A DNA stretch of 64,000 nucleotides. Source: Geminicoccus harenae (GTDB lineage: Bacteria; Pseudomonadota; Alphaproteobacteria; Geminicoccales; Geminicoccaceae). The stretch covers positions 36,059 to 100,058 of the forward strand of contig NZ_JABGCL010000022.1 of the NCBI RefSeq assembly GCF_019800005.1. Direction: 5' to 3'. Below are positions 29,830-37,433 of this stretch, one piece after another (position 1 is the first letter of the stretch; every line of letters begins with the position of its first letter). A program made the translations under genes and the position numbers. The notes under the pieces were generated by a model, which was not told where the DNA came from, searched no databases, and was given only the letters and a program-made list of their open reading frames with translations.

Positions 29830-30066
29830 GATCGCTTCCGCTTGCTGGGGACCGCTGCGGCGGGTTCGTCGTTGCCGAGACTAGGCAGGATCCGCGGGCT
29901 TGCCCATGCCGGGCCGCCGTCGCGCAGGCCGCTGGCGTGCCGAAGCCGTGGCGTCCGGGACGCTTTGCACCGGGCCGCCGCGCAAGACACAGGCAAGTTC
30001 CGACACGGCATCATCGTGCCGCCTGCAAGTCATCACCAATAATCCCGGGCAGCCTCGACCGGCCTC

Positions 30067-30969
30067 TCACGACCCGGGCCTGCTCTTCAGCAGCTGGTCG
30101 ATCCCGTCGCGCAGGCGGGCGAGCCGCGCGCGTTCGGCCGGGGCCAGGCTGCGGCCGGCATTGCGGGCTGCCAGGATGTCCCGGCTCAGGCGGTCGACCA
30201 GCCGGATCGGCACCGCGCCGTCCGCGGCCGTGCGCCGCTGCCGCACCGCCTCGTCCTTCCTGCCGTCCGGCCGGTCCTGGTCCTGGTCCTGCGCCGCGCG
30301 GATCGCCCGGACCGTGAGCGTGCCCTGTCGGGCCAGCCCGATCAGTCGGTCCCGGGCGGCCGGGTCCTCGACCCGGGCCAGCTCGATCAGCGCGTTCTTG
30401 GCGATGCGCAGTTCTGACGTCAGAACCGCCTGGAGCACCTCGTCCGGCAGGGTGAGGATGCGCAGGATGGCGCTGATCTCCGCCTTGGACTTGCCGAGCG
30501 CCGCCGCGGCGGTAGTCTGGTTGTAGCCCTTCTCGCCGATGAGCTGCTGGACCCCCCTCGCCTCTTCCACGGGCGTCAGGTCGACCCGCTGGAGATTCTC
30601 GATCAGCGAGGCGACCTCGACATTGCCCTCGTGCTCGATGGCGAGGATGGTGGTCCAGCCATTATGCTTGGCCGCCCGCCAGCGGCGCTCGCCGGCGACG
30701 ATGAACCAGCGGTCCTTCGCCTTGGGGTTCCGGGCGAGCAGGATCGGCTGGAGCTGGCCCTGCTCGGCCATGGTCGCGGCCAGTGCCTCGATCTCGCGCT
30801 GGTCGAACTGGGTGCGCGCCTGGCCGGGATGCGGCTCGATCCGGTCGATCGCCGCCTCGAAGCTGTGGCGGAACCGGCTGCCCCGCGTGACCAGGCTGCC
30901 CGACGCCTCGCCGATCAGCGAGGCCGTGGTGCTCAGGATGGGGGATGGCTGCTGCCTGCGCCTGCTCAT
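30067..30969 (-). CDS. parB: Plasmid partition protein ParB
   Basis: A 300-residue ParB: N-terminal ParB/Srx domain with the CTP-binding signature VAGERRWRAAKHNGW, LIENLQRVDLTPVEEARG, then a helix-turn-helix (NQTTAAAALGKSKAEISAIL) that reads the centromere, and a basic C-terminal dimer region. The ATG overlaps the parA stop (ATGA). ParB loads on parS and partners ParA for segregation. A perfect 16-bp palindrome lies inside this gene, identical to one downstream of repA, and is the best parS candidate. Confidence 0.93.
   Translation of the reverse strand: MSRRRQQPSPILSTTASLIGEASGSLVTRGSRFRHSFEAAIDRIEPHPGQARTQFDQREIEALAATMAEQGQLQPILLARNPKAKDRWFIVAGERRWRAAKHNGWTTILAIEHEGNVEVASLIENLQRVDLTPVEEARGVQQLIGEKGYNQTTAAAALGKSKAEISAILRILTLPDEVLQAVLTSELRIAKNALIELARVEDPAARDRLIGLARQGTLTVRAIRAAQDQDQDRPDGRKDEAVRQRRTAADGAVPIRLVDRLSRDILAARNAGRSLAPAERARLARLRDGIDQLLKSRPGS
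30411..30426. promoter_or_regulatory. Candidate parS centromere site 1 (inside parB)
   Basis: GTTCTGACGTCAGAAC is a perfect 16-bp palindrome located within the parB coding sequence. The same 16 bases recur just after repA. Its size, symmetry and GTT...AAC ends match the general form of ParB-binding parS sites. Confidence 0.65.
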
Positions 30970-32003
30970 GTCAGCCCCCCCTGCCCCCCCGGCGCTGCTT
31001 CCGTGGTCACCTTCGGCCAGTCCGCCCCGGCCGCGATCGCTGCCGCCAGCCGCTCGTAGACCGCCACCGCCGGCGTGCCGGCCGAGGCTTCCAGCGCGAT
31101 CCGGCCGTTGCGCGCCGCATGGCCGAACACCGCACTCTCCGGCACCGGCTCCAGCACCATGCCCTTGTCGCCCATGGCCACCACCAGATGCTCCAGCACC
31201 TCGCGGTCCACCGCCTTGCGCCGGCTGTACTGGGTCGGCAGGATCCCGGCCAGCCGCAGGCCCGGGTTCAGCCGGCGCTGGACCTTGTTCACCGTGCCCA
31301 GGATCAGCCCCACCCCCATCGTGTCGTAGGGCTCGGTGCGGACCGGGATGATCACGTCCTGGGCGGCGGCCAGCGCCATCCAGGTGAGCATGCCGAGATT
31401 GGGCGGCGCGTCGACCACGATATAGTCGTAATTGGCCCGGACCTCGTCCAGCTTCTCGCGCAGCACCACGTCCAGGCCGGGCTCGCGCCGGCTGTCCACT
31501 TCCGCCAGCTCGATATGGCTGGCCACCAGGTCGAACGGCAGCGGGCGATGCCCGGCGATCGAGCTGCCGGCCGGCAGGATCGCCTCCTCCAGCGGACGGG
31601 ATTGCAGCACCACGTTGGCGATGGTCTGGCCCTGGCGATGGACCTCGACCGCACCGCCCGCCAGGAGCGCCACCGTGGCGGTCGCCTGCGGGTCGAGATC
31701 GAGCAGGAGCACCCGCTGCCCACGGCTCGCCAGCGCATAGGCCAGGTTCAAGGCACTGGTAGTCTTGCCCACCCCGCCCTTCTGGTTGGCGAGTGCGATC
31801 ACCCTGGCCTCGCGCGCCCGGCCGCTCGCCAAGGTGGTCAGCTCGGCCGCCACGTCGTCCGGGATCGGCTCGCGGCTGTTCTCCCAGCGGCTCACCCTGG
31901 GCTTGTCGTAGCTCCGGCCGAGCCGGGTGTTGAGGATGTCCTTCAGGGCGGCCTGGCTCAGCCGCAGCTCGCGCCGCAGCGCCCGCATCACCTCGCCCTG
32001 CAT
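30966..32003 (-). CDS. parA: Plasmid partition ATPase ParA with N-terminal HTH
   Basis: A 345-residue ParA: an N-terminal XRE-like HTH (LRRELRLSQAALKDILNTRL, then KPRVSRWENSRE) and a MinD/ParA ATPase with deviant Walker A KGGVGKTTSALNLAYALA, LLLDLDPQATATV and YDYIVVDAPPNLGML. The HTH marks a type Ia ParA, which also represses its own operon. I chose the ATG with GGGAGGGGG upstream; another in-frame ATG at 32063 would add 20 residues but overlaps a palindromic control region and has no ribosome-binding site. Confidence 0.93.
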   Translation of the reverse strand: MQGEVMRALRRELRLSQAALKDILNTRLGRSYDKPRVSRWENSREPIPDDVAAELTTLASGRAREARVIALANQKGGVGKTTSALNLAYALASRGQRVLLLDLDPQATATVALLAGGAVEVHRQGQTIANVVLQSRPLEEAILPAGSSIAGHRPLPFDLVASHIELAEVDSRREPGLDVVLREKLDEVRANYDYIVVDAPPNLGMLTWMALAAAQDVIIPVRTEPYDTMGVGLILGTVNKVQRRLNPGLRLAGILPTQYSRRKAVDREVLEHLVVAMGDKGMVLEPVPESAVFGHAARNGRIALEASAGTPAVAVYERLAAAIAAGADWPKVTTEAAPGGQGGLT

Positions 32004-32065
32004 CCGCCCCCTCCCGTCGTATGCGTGGTGGCGGAGGATGGTCGGGCCATCCGGGTCCGTCAACG

Positions 32066-32077
32066 GTCAACGTTGAC
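32066..32077. promoter_or_regulatory. TTGAC-repeat palindrome upstream of parA
   Basis: GTCAACGTTGAC is a perfect 12-bp palindrome, flanked by further TTGACGG copies to the right and a CGTCAACG copy to the left, giving four TTGAC units in both orientations between about 32058 and 32090. It sits about 63 bp upstream of the chosen parA start, where a type Ia ParA would autorepress. Confidence 0.55.
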
Positions 32078-32119
32078 GGTTGACGGTTGATGTCGCCGCC
32101 GTGCCGAAAAGGCCGCAAA

Positions 32120-32452
32120 CGTTTCAAATTCAGCGAGGATTTGCCGGTCCGGCCGGGCGGAAGGGCGAGCCGGCGGCCGGCGATTCGCTCCACAGGTTGT
32201 TCACGCTGAATTTGAAACGCACCGCCACTTGTCCACGCTGAATTCGAAACGGGCCCTCGCTGAATTCGAAACGCGCCCGCCCCCGATTCCACGCTGAATT
32301 CGAAACGCAGACCGGGGTTATCCACGCTGAATTCGAAACACATTCCTATAGAGAACCTATATCCAGAATCTTCCGATAGGGCCGGCGCAGAACCGCCGCG
32401 GACCCTGGCAGGAGCTGCGCTGCCGCAGCCGTCCTTCGCTGAAGTTGATACG
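32120..32452. repeat. Iteron array, probable replication origin oriV
   Basis: The 16-base core CGCTGAATTYGAAACG occurs six times: inverted at 32120-32135, then direct at 32204-32219, 32236-32251, 32258-32273, 32292-32307 and 32325-32340 (last base A). Start-to-start spacing of the direct copies is 32, 22, 34 and 33 bases, close to whole helical turns. A seventh copy with two mismatches lies at 32437-32452, nearer repA. Several direct copies are preceded by TTGTCCAC or TTATCCAC, which resemble DnaA boxes overlapping the repeats. An A+T-rich stretch follows at 32341-32380. The array lies between parA and repA. Confidence 0.9.
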
Positions 32453-32556
32453 GAATATGCAGGGCGGAACTCGCGAGGCGGGCTTTGGTGGTTCTCATGT
32501 TGCCGGCCTTGTGTTTACCATTCCACCGGCAGTTGCTGGGGGTAGGCTGACGCGAC

Positions 32557-33531
32557 ATGGCGGAAGTACATCGTCAACTGGTCCTGCGCGGCCTGGACGA
32601 CCTGCTCGCTGAAGCCGATACGGCCAAGGAGCGCCGCCGGGTCCAGTCGGCTCACGACGCCCTGCTGCTCGAGCAGGACGCGATCAACTATCTCCATTCC
32701 GGCTTCTGCCAGGCGGCCCTGCCGCATCGCGAGCCCAAGAACGCCACCGAGCCCTGGGTGCGCCGCAACGGCGCCTACCAGCTCGTCATCCGCCCGGGCA
32801 TCCTGCCGCTGCGCGACCGGATCCTCACCGTCGGCGTGCCGTACGGGACCAAGGCGCGCCTGATCATGATCTATTTCCAGACCGAGGCGGTGCGCAACCG
32901 CAGCCAGATCGTCGACCTGGGCCCCACCATGGCGTCCTGGCTGAAGAAGATGGGGCTGGGGACCTCGGGCGGCCCGCGCGGGTCCTATGCACCGGTGCGC
33001 GAGCAGGCCCTGCGGATCGCGCGGTGCGAGTTCACCATGCGGTTCGAGCGCAGCGCCAGCGAGGCGCATCTGGTCGACCAGCGCATCGTGGACGGCATGC
33101 ATCTGTGGCGGGACGACAGCGACGAGACCGAGATGTTCCGCAGCGGCGGCGAGTGGGGCCGGCACGTCAAGCTCAGCGACAGCTTCTTCGAGCATCTGAT
33201 CGACCATGCCGTGCCTTTGTCCGAGGAAGCCATCGCCAAGCTGAAGAGCTCCAGCCTGGCGCTCGACCTCTATGTCTGGCTGGCCTACCGGCTGCACACG
33301 ATGAAGAAGGAGACCATGGTCCCCTGGCATGCGCTGGGCGAGCATTTCGGCAGCGAGAGCGGCCATCGGCAGCTGGCCTTCCGGCTGAAGGAAGTGCTCA
33401 AGGACGTGGTCGCGGTCTATCCCGATGCCAATGTCGAGGCGACCGCCCGGGGCCTGGTGCTGCGCCCGTCGCGATCGGCGGTCGCCATCTCCAGCAGCGT
33501 GGTGAAGCTGCCCACCGCACTGGCCCGCTGA
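32557..33531 (+). CDS. repA: Plasmid replication initiator RepA
   Basis: A 324-residue protein resembling the RepA_C-type initiators of alphaproteobacterial plasmids. Recognisable segments are GYQLVIRPG-like AYQLVIRPGILPLRDRILTV, GVPYGTKARLIMIYFQTEAV, WLKKMGLGTSGGPRGSY and LALDLYVWLAYRLHTMKKE, with two winged-helix-like units expected. It should bind the iterons just upstream and recruit the host helicase. AGG lies about ten bases before the ATG. A degenerate iteron 100 bp upstream may serve autoregulation. Confidence 0.88.
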   Translation: MAEVHRQLVLRGLDDLLAEADTAKERRRVQSAHDALLLEQDAINYLHSGFCQAALPHREPKNATEPWVRRNGAYQLVIRPGILPLRDRILTVGVPYGTKARLIMIYFQTEAVRNRSQIVDLGPTMASWLKKMGLGTSGGPRGSYAPVREQALRIARCEFTMRFERSASEAHLVDQRIVDGMHLWRDDSDETEMFRSGGEWGRHVKLSDSFFEHLIDHAVPLSEEAIAKLKSSSLALDLYVWLAYRLHTMKKETMVPWHALGEHFGSESGHRQLAFRLKEVLKDVVAVYPDANVEATARGLVLRPSRSAVAISSSVVKLPTALAR

Positions 33532-33540
33532 AACCTATGC

Positions 33541-33558
33541 GGTTCTGACGTCAGAACC
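33541..33558. promoter_or_regulatory. Candidate parS centromere site 2 (downstream of repA)
   Basis: An 18-bp perfect palindrome, GGTTCTGACGTCAGAACC, begins nine bases after the repA stop codon. Its inner 16 bases are identical to the palindrome inside parB. The two copies bracket the iterons and repA about 3.1 kb apart. A terminator role for repA is also possible but would not explain the identical copy inside a gene. Confidence 0.65.
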
Positions 33559-33601
33559 GGCGCCGGCTTCGGGTGAACGGAAGGGCAGGGGAAGGGAGGT
33601 C

Positions 33602-34396
33602 ATGCGTCAGCTCGCGGTGAATGGTGGCGGCATCAACGTCGTCGAGAACGGGCCGCCGGACGGGCCGGCGGTGGTGTTCGTGAACTCGCTCGGCACCGAC
33701 CTGCGGGTCTGGGACGACGTGCTCCCCCGCCTGCCGGCAGGCCTCCGCCTGATCCGCTATGACAAGCGCGGCCATGGCCTGTCCACGCTGGAGCCGGCCT
33801 CGCGCACCATCGAAGCGCACAGCGCCGATCTCGCCGCGGTGCTGGACCAGCTCCGGGTCCGGGCCGCCCTGGTGGTGGGCCTGTCCATCGGCGGCATGAT
33901 CGGCCAGACGCTCGCCGTCACCCGGCCGGACCTGGTGGCCGGCCTGGTCCTGCTCGACACGGCGCACCGGATCGGGCCGGCGTCGAACTGGGACGCGCGC
34001 ATCGCTGCCGTGCGCGGGGGCGGCCTGGCCGCGATCTCGGAATCCGTGATGGAGCGCTGGTTCTCTGCCGCGTTCCGGCGTGACCAGCCAGGGGTGGTGG
34101 CCGCCTGGCGCACCCTGTTGGAACGGACTCCGGTCGAGGGCTATGTCGCCGCCTGCGAGGCGGTCCGCGACGCCGACCTCAGCGAGCTCTCGCCACGGAT
34201 CACCATCCCGACCCGCGTTGCGGTCGGCTCGGAGGACCAGGCGACTCCGCCGGAACTGGTCCGGGCGGCGGCAGCGCTGATCAAGGGTGCCAGCTTCGAT
34301 CTGATCGAGGGTACCGGCCACATCCCGCCGGCGGAGCGACCCGATCTGGTGGCCGCGATCGTCCGGGCCCAGCTCGAAGCGCTCGGCCGTGGCTGA
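33602..34396 (+). CDS. pcaD: 3-oxoadipate enol-lactonase
   Basis: A 264-residue alpha/beta hydrolase, first gene of a pcaDCHGB operon. VFVNSLGTDLRVWDDVLPRL and RYDKRGHGLSTLE are typical of PcaD, with Ser95 in VVGLSIGGMIGQ, the acid in VGSEDQATP and His in EGTGHIPPAERPD. It hydrolyses the enol-lactone to 3-oxoadipate in protocatechuate degradation. GGGAGG precedes the ATG. Its end overlaps pcaC by eight bases. No regulator of the IclR/LysR type is beside it. Confidence 0.93.
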   Translation: MRQLAVNGGGINVVENGPPDGPAVVFVNSLGTDLRVWDDVLPRLPAGLRLIRYDKRGHGLSTLEPASRTIEAHSADLAAVLDQLRVRAALVVGLSIGGMIGQTLAVTRPDLVAGLVLLDTAHRIGPASNWDARIAAVRGGGLAAISESVMERWFSAAFRRDQPGVVAAWRTLLERTPVEGYVAACEAVRDADLSELSPRITIPTRVAVGSEDQATPPELVRAAAALIKGASFDLIEGTGHIPPAERPDLVAAIVRAQLEALGRG

Positions 34397-34802
34397 CGCC
34401 CCGTCCGAGCTGGAACGGACCGGGGACGCCGTCCGCCGCAGGATCCTGGGCGATGTCCATGTCGACCGGGCGGCCGCCAGCCGCACCGCGTTCGACGCAC
34501 CCTTCCAGGATCTCATCACCCGCTCGGCCTGGGGATCGGTCTGGAGCCGGCCGGACCTCAGCCCGCGCGAGCGCTCCATCGTCACCATCGCGCTTCTGGC
34601 CGCACTCGGCCATCACGACGAGCTGGCGATGCATATCCGCGCGACGCGCCAGACCGGTGCCAGCGAGGCGGACGTGCGCGAGGCGCTGCTGCATGTCGCG
34701 CTCTATGCCGGCCTGCCGGCGGCCAACAGCGCGATCAGGCTGGCCAAGCAGGTCTATGCCGAATTGGCCGCGGCGGAGGCCGGGGAAGGAGAAGCGCCAT
34801 GA
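34389..34802 (+). CDS. pcaC: 4-carboxymuconolactone decarboxylase
   Basis: A 137-residue member of the carboxymuconolactone decarboxylase family: RTAFDAPFQDLITRSAWGSV, LSPRERSIVTIALLAALGHH, ELAMHIRATRQTGASEADV and REALLHVALYAGLPAANSA. It decarboxylates 4-carboxymuconolactone to the enol-lactone used by PcaD. Start GTG inside the pcaD end; its stop overlaps pcaH (ATGA). Length is normal for the single-domain form, not the PcaDC fusion. Confidence 0.93.
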   Translation: MADAPSELERTGDAVRRRILGDVHVDRAAASRTAFDAPFQDLITRSAWGSVWSRPDLSPRERSIVTIALLAALGHHDELAMHIRATRQTGASEADVREALLHVALYAGLPAANSAIRLAKQVYAELAAAEAGEGEAP

Positions 34803-35497
34803 GCGGGTTTTCGCGGCTCCAGCGGGATGTCCAGCCGGGCCTGATCGACCCGGGCTACAAGTCCACCAGCCTGCGCGGGCCGAAATCACCCCTGATCCGC
34901 ATCCCGCACCGGCTCGGCGAGACCGGCGGGCCGCGCTTTGGTGCCGGCTGGGTCGGCGCGCAGGATGCCGACCTCACCCGGAACGGCCGCTGCAACGGCG
35001 AGCCCCTGGGCGAGCGGATCATCGTCACCGGCCGGGTGCTGGACGAATATGGCCGGCCGGTCCGCGATAGGATGGTGGAAGTCTGGCAGGCCAATGCCGC
35101 CGGCCGCTACGTCCACAAGAGCGACCAGCACGACGCACCGCTCGATCCGAACTTCCGCGGCTCCGGCCGCTGCGTGACCGACGGGGAGGGGCGCTACCGC
35201 TTCCTCACGATCAAGCCGGGCGCCTATCCCTGGCGCAACCACCCCAATGCCTGGCGGCCGAACCACATCCATTTCTCCCTGTTCGGTCAGGGCTTTGCCA
35301 GCCGGCTGGTGACCCAGATGTATTTCCCGGGCGACCCGCTGCTCCAGCTCGACCCGATCCACAACAGCGTGCCCGTGGACGCGCGCGAGCTGCTGATCGC
35401 CCGGTTCGACATCGAGGCGACCGAGCCGGAATGGGCGCTGGCCTACCAGTTCGACATCGTGCTGCGCGGCCCGGACGCGACGCCGATGGAGGCATAG
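34799..35497 (+). CDS. pcaH: Protocatechuate 3,4-dioxygenase beta subunit
   Basis: A 232-residue intradiol dioxygenase subunit carrying the iron site. By family alignment the Fe(III) ligands are Tyr104 (AAGRYVHK), Tyr143 (GAYPWRNHPN), His156 and His158 (RPNHIHFS); all are present. With PcaG it forms the enzyme that opens protocatechuate to 3-carboxy-cis,cis-muconate. The N-terminal extension DPGYKSTSLRGPKSPLI is usual for PcaH. It overlaps pcaC and is followed by pcaG after five bases. Confidence 0.95.
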   Translation: MSGFSRLQRDVQPGLIDPGYKSTSLRGPKSPLIRIPHRLGETGGPRFGAGWVGAQDADLTRNGRCNGEPLGERIIVTGRVLDEYGRPVRDRMVEVWQANAAGRYVHKSDQHDAPLDPNFRGSGRCVTDGEGRYRFLTIKPGAYPWRNHPNAWRPNHIHFSLFGQGFASRLVTQMYFPGDPLLQLDPIHNSVPVDARELLIARFDIEATEPEWALAYQFDIVLRGPDATPMEA

Positions 35498-35502
35498 CCC
35501 TG

Positions 35503-36084
35503 ATGAGCAATCGCCTCCGGCAGACCCCGTCCCAGACGCTTGGGCCGTTCTTCGCCTATGGCCTGACCGCCCGGCAGTATGGCTACGACTTCGACCAGCT
35601 CGCGGATGGGCGGATCGCGCGGGACGACACGCCGGGCCTGCGCGTCCGTGTTGCCGGGCAGATCTTCGATGGTGCCGGCTCGCCCATCGAGGATGCCATG
35701 GTCGAAGTCTGGCAGGCCGATGCCGATGGCCATTATCCCGATGCGGCCGCCTTTGACGACCACAACGCCTTTCACGGGTTCGGCCGCTGCGGGACTGGTG
35801 CCGATCCCGCCTGCCGGTTCGTGTTCGACACGATCAAGCCGGGCGGCCATGACGGGCAGGCGCCGCATCTGAACGTCATCCTGACCATGCGCGGCCTGCT
35901 GCTGCACCTGTTCACCCGGATCTATTTTGCGGATGAGGCGGCGGCGAACGAGGCGGACCCGGTGCTGGCACTGGTGCCGCAGGCCCGCCGGGACACGCTG
36001 ATCGCCCGCCTGGTCGAGCCCGGCCTCTACCGCTTCGACATCCGGATGCAGGGCGACGACGAGACCGTGTTCTTCGACGTCTGA
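35503..36084 (+). CDS. pcaG: Protocatechuate 3,4-dioxygenase alpha subunit
   Basis: A 193-residue PcaG: RQTPSQTLGPFFAYGLT at the start, VRVAGQIFDGAGSPIEDAMV, VEVWQADADGHYPDA, and a late APHLNVILTMRGLLLHLFTR in place of the iron-binding HIH of PcaH, as expected for the non-catalytic subunit. It completes the ring-cleavage enzyme with PcaH. The ATG is five bases after the pcaH stop. Confidence 0.95.
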   Translation: MSNRLRQTPSQTLGPFFAYGLTARQYGYDFDQLADGRIARDDTPGLRVRVAGQIFDGAGSPIEDAMVEVWQADADGHYPDAAAFDDHNAFHGFGRCGTGADPACRFVFDTIKPGGHDGQAPHLNVILTMRGLLLHLFTRIYFADEAAANEADPVLALVPQARRDTLIARLVEPGLYRFDIRMQGDDETVFFDV

Positions 36085-36103
36085 AAGGAAAGGCTGCCGC
36101 CGG

Positions 36104-37432
36104 ATGAGCGTCTCGGCCTTCGATTCCGCCATGCTCGGCGGCCTGCTCGGCGACGGGACGCTCGGCGCGCTTCTGGACGACCGGGCACGGATCCGGGCGA
36201 TGCTCCAGGTTGAGGTGGCCCTGGCGCGCGTGCAGGGCGAACTAGGTATCATCCCGGAAGCCGCCGGTGTCACCATCGCCGCGACGGCGGTAGCCCTAGA
36301 GATCGAGCCCGCGGAGCTGGCGGCAGGTACGGCCAAGGACGGGGTGCCGGTCCCGACCCTGGTGAAGGCACTGCGCAAGGCGGTAGGCGCGCCCCATGCG
36401 GATCATGTCCATTTCGGCGCCACCAGCCAGGACATCGTCGACACCGCCCTGGTGCTGACCATCGCAGAAGTGCTGGAGGTGATCGCCGGCAGGCTGCACA
36501 GCAGCATCGAGCTGCTGGCTGCCTTGGCGGAGCGGCACGCCGCCACGATCATGGCCGGCCGCACCCGCTTCCAGCTGGCGTCACCCACCACGTTCGGGCT
36601 GAAGGCCGCTGGCTGGGCGGCACCGCTGCGGCGTCACCTCGACCGGCTGGCCGAGCTTCGGCCACGCCTGGCGGTGGTGTCCCTGGCCGGCGCCAGCGGC
36701 AATCCGGCATCGCTCGGGGAAAGGGGAGGCGAGGTGGAGGCGGCCCTGGCCCGTGAGCTGGGCCTGGGCGTGGCCATTGCCCCCTGGCATGCCGCGCGCG
36801 ATACGGTGGCCGAGCTCGCCGGCTGGCTGTCCCTGGTGACCGGCTCGCTCGCGAAGATCGGGCTGGATGTCCTGCTGCTCGCCCAGAACGAGGTCGGCGA
36901 GGTCCGGCCCGGCTCCGGCGGCGGCTCGTCGACCATGCCGCACAAGGCCAACCCGGTGGCCGGGGAAGTGCTGGTGGCACTGGCGCGCAGCAGTGCCGAG
37001 CGGGTGGCCGCCATGCATCATGCCCTGCTCCATGCCCATGAACGGGACGGCAGTGCCTGGCTCGCCGAATGGCTGAACCTGCCGGACCTGCTGGTCGCAG
37101 CCGGTGCCGCCTCGCGCACCGCACTGACGCTGCTGCAGGATCTGGTCGTAGACGCGGAAGCGATGACGGAGCGCGCCACCGCGGCACCGGGCCTCCTGTT
37201 CTCCGAGCCGGCCGTGTTCGCGCTGGCGGCGGTCATGCCGCGGGGGGAGGCGGAAGCCCAGGTCGCCGCCGCCGCGAAGACGGCGCTGGCCGAGGGGCGT
37301 CATCTGGTCGATGTGCTGGCGGAATCGCTGGGCCCGGTGGTCGACTGGCCGGCACTGCGCCGGCTGGACGGTACCGTGGCCGCCGCGACGAAACGAACCC
37401 GAGCCATCGTCCAGGCACTGCGTGCGCCGTAA
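36104..37432 (+). CDS. pcaB: 3-carboxy-cis,cis-muconate cycloisomerase
   Basis: A 442-residue member of the fumarase/aspartase superfamily. The signature loop GSGGGSSTMPHKANPVAGE carries the catalytic serine; HVHFGATSQDIVDTALVLTI and ERHAATIMAGRTRFQLASP are the other conserved regions. It lactonises 3-carboxymuconate to 4-carboxymuconolactone. It is the last gene of the pca run; the TRAP genes converge on it with one base between. pcaIJ and pcaF are not in the window, so thiolysis must be encoded elsewhere. Confidence 0.94.
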   Translation: MSVSAFDSAMLGGLLGDGTLGALLDDRARIRAMLQVEVALARVQGELGIIPEAAGVTIAATAVALEIEPAELAAGTAKDGVPVPTLVKALRKAVGAPHADHVHFGATSQDIVDTALVLTIAEVLEVIAGRLHSSIELLAALAERHAATIMAGRTRFQLASPTTFGLKAAGWAAPLRRHLDRLAELRPRLAVVSLAGASGNPASLGERGGEVEAALARELGLGVAIAPWHAARDTVAELAGWLSLVTGSLAKIGLDVLLLAQNEVGEVRPGSGGGSSTMPHKANPVAGEVLVALARSSAERVAAMHHALLHAHERDGSAWLAEWLNLPDLLVAAGAASRTALTLLQDLVVDAEAMTERATAAPGLLFSEPAVFALAAVMPRGEAEAQVAAAAKTALAEGRHLVDVLAESLGPVVDWPALRRLDGTVAAATKRTRAIVQALRAP

Positions 37433-37433
37433 G

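Noticed and set aside
30067..32343. ParB as a 758-residue protein
   Set aside because: The extra N-terminal part lies over parA in another frame and has no domain; the ATG at 30969 overlapping parA is the natural start.
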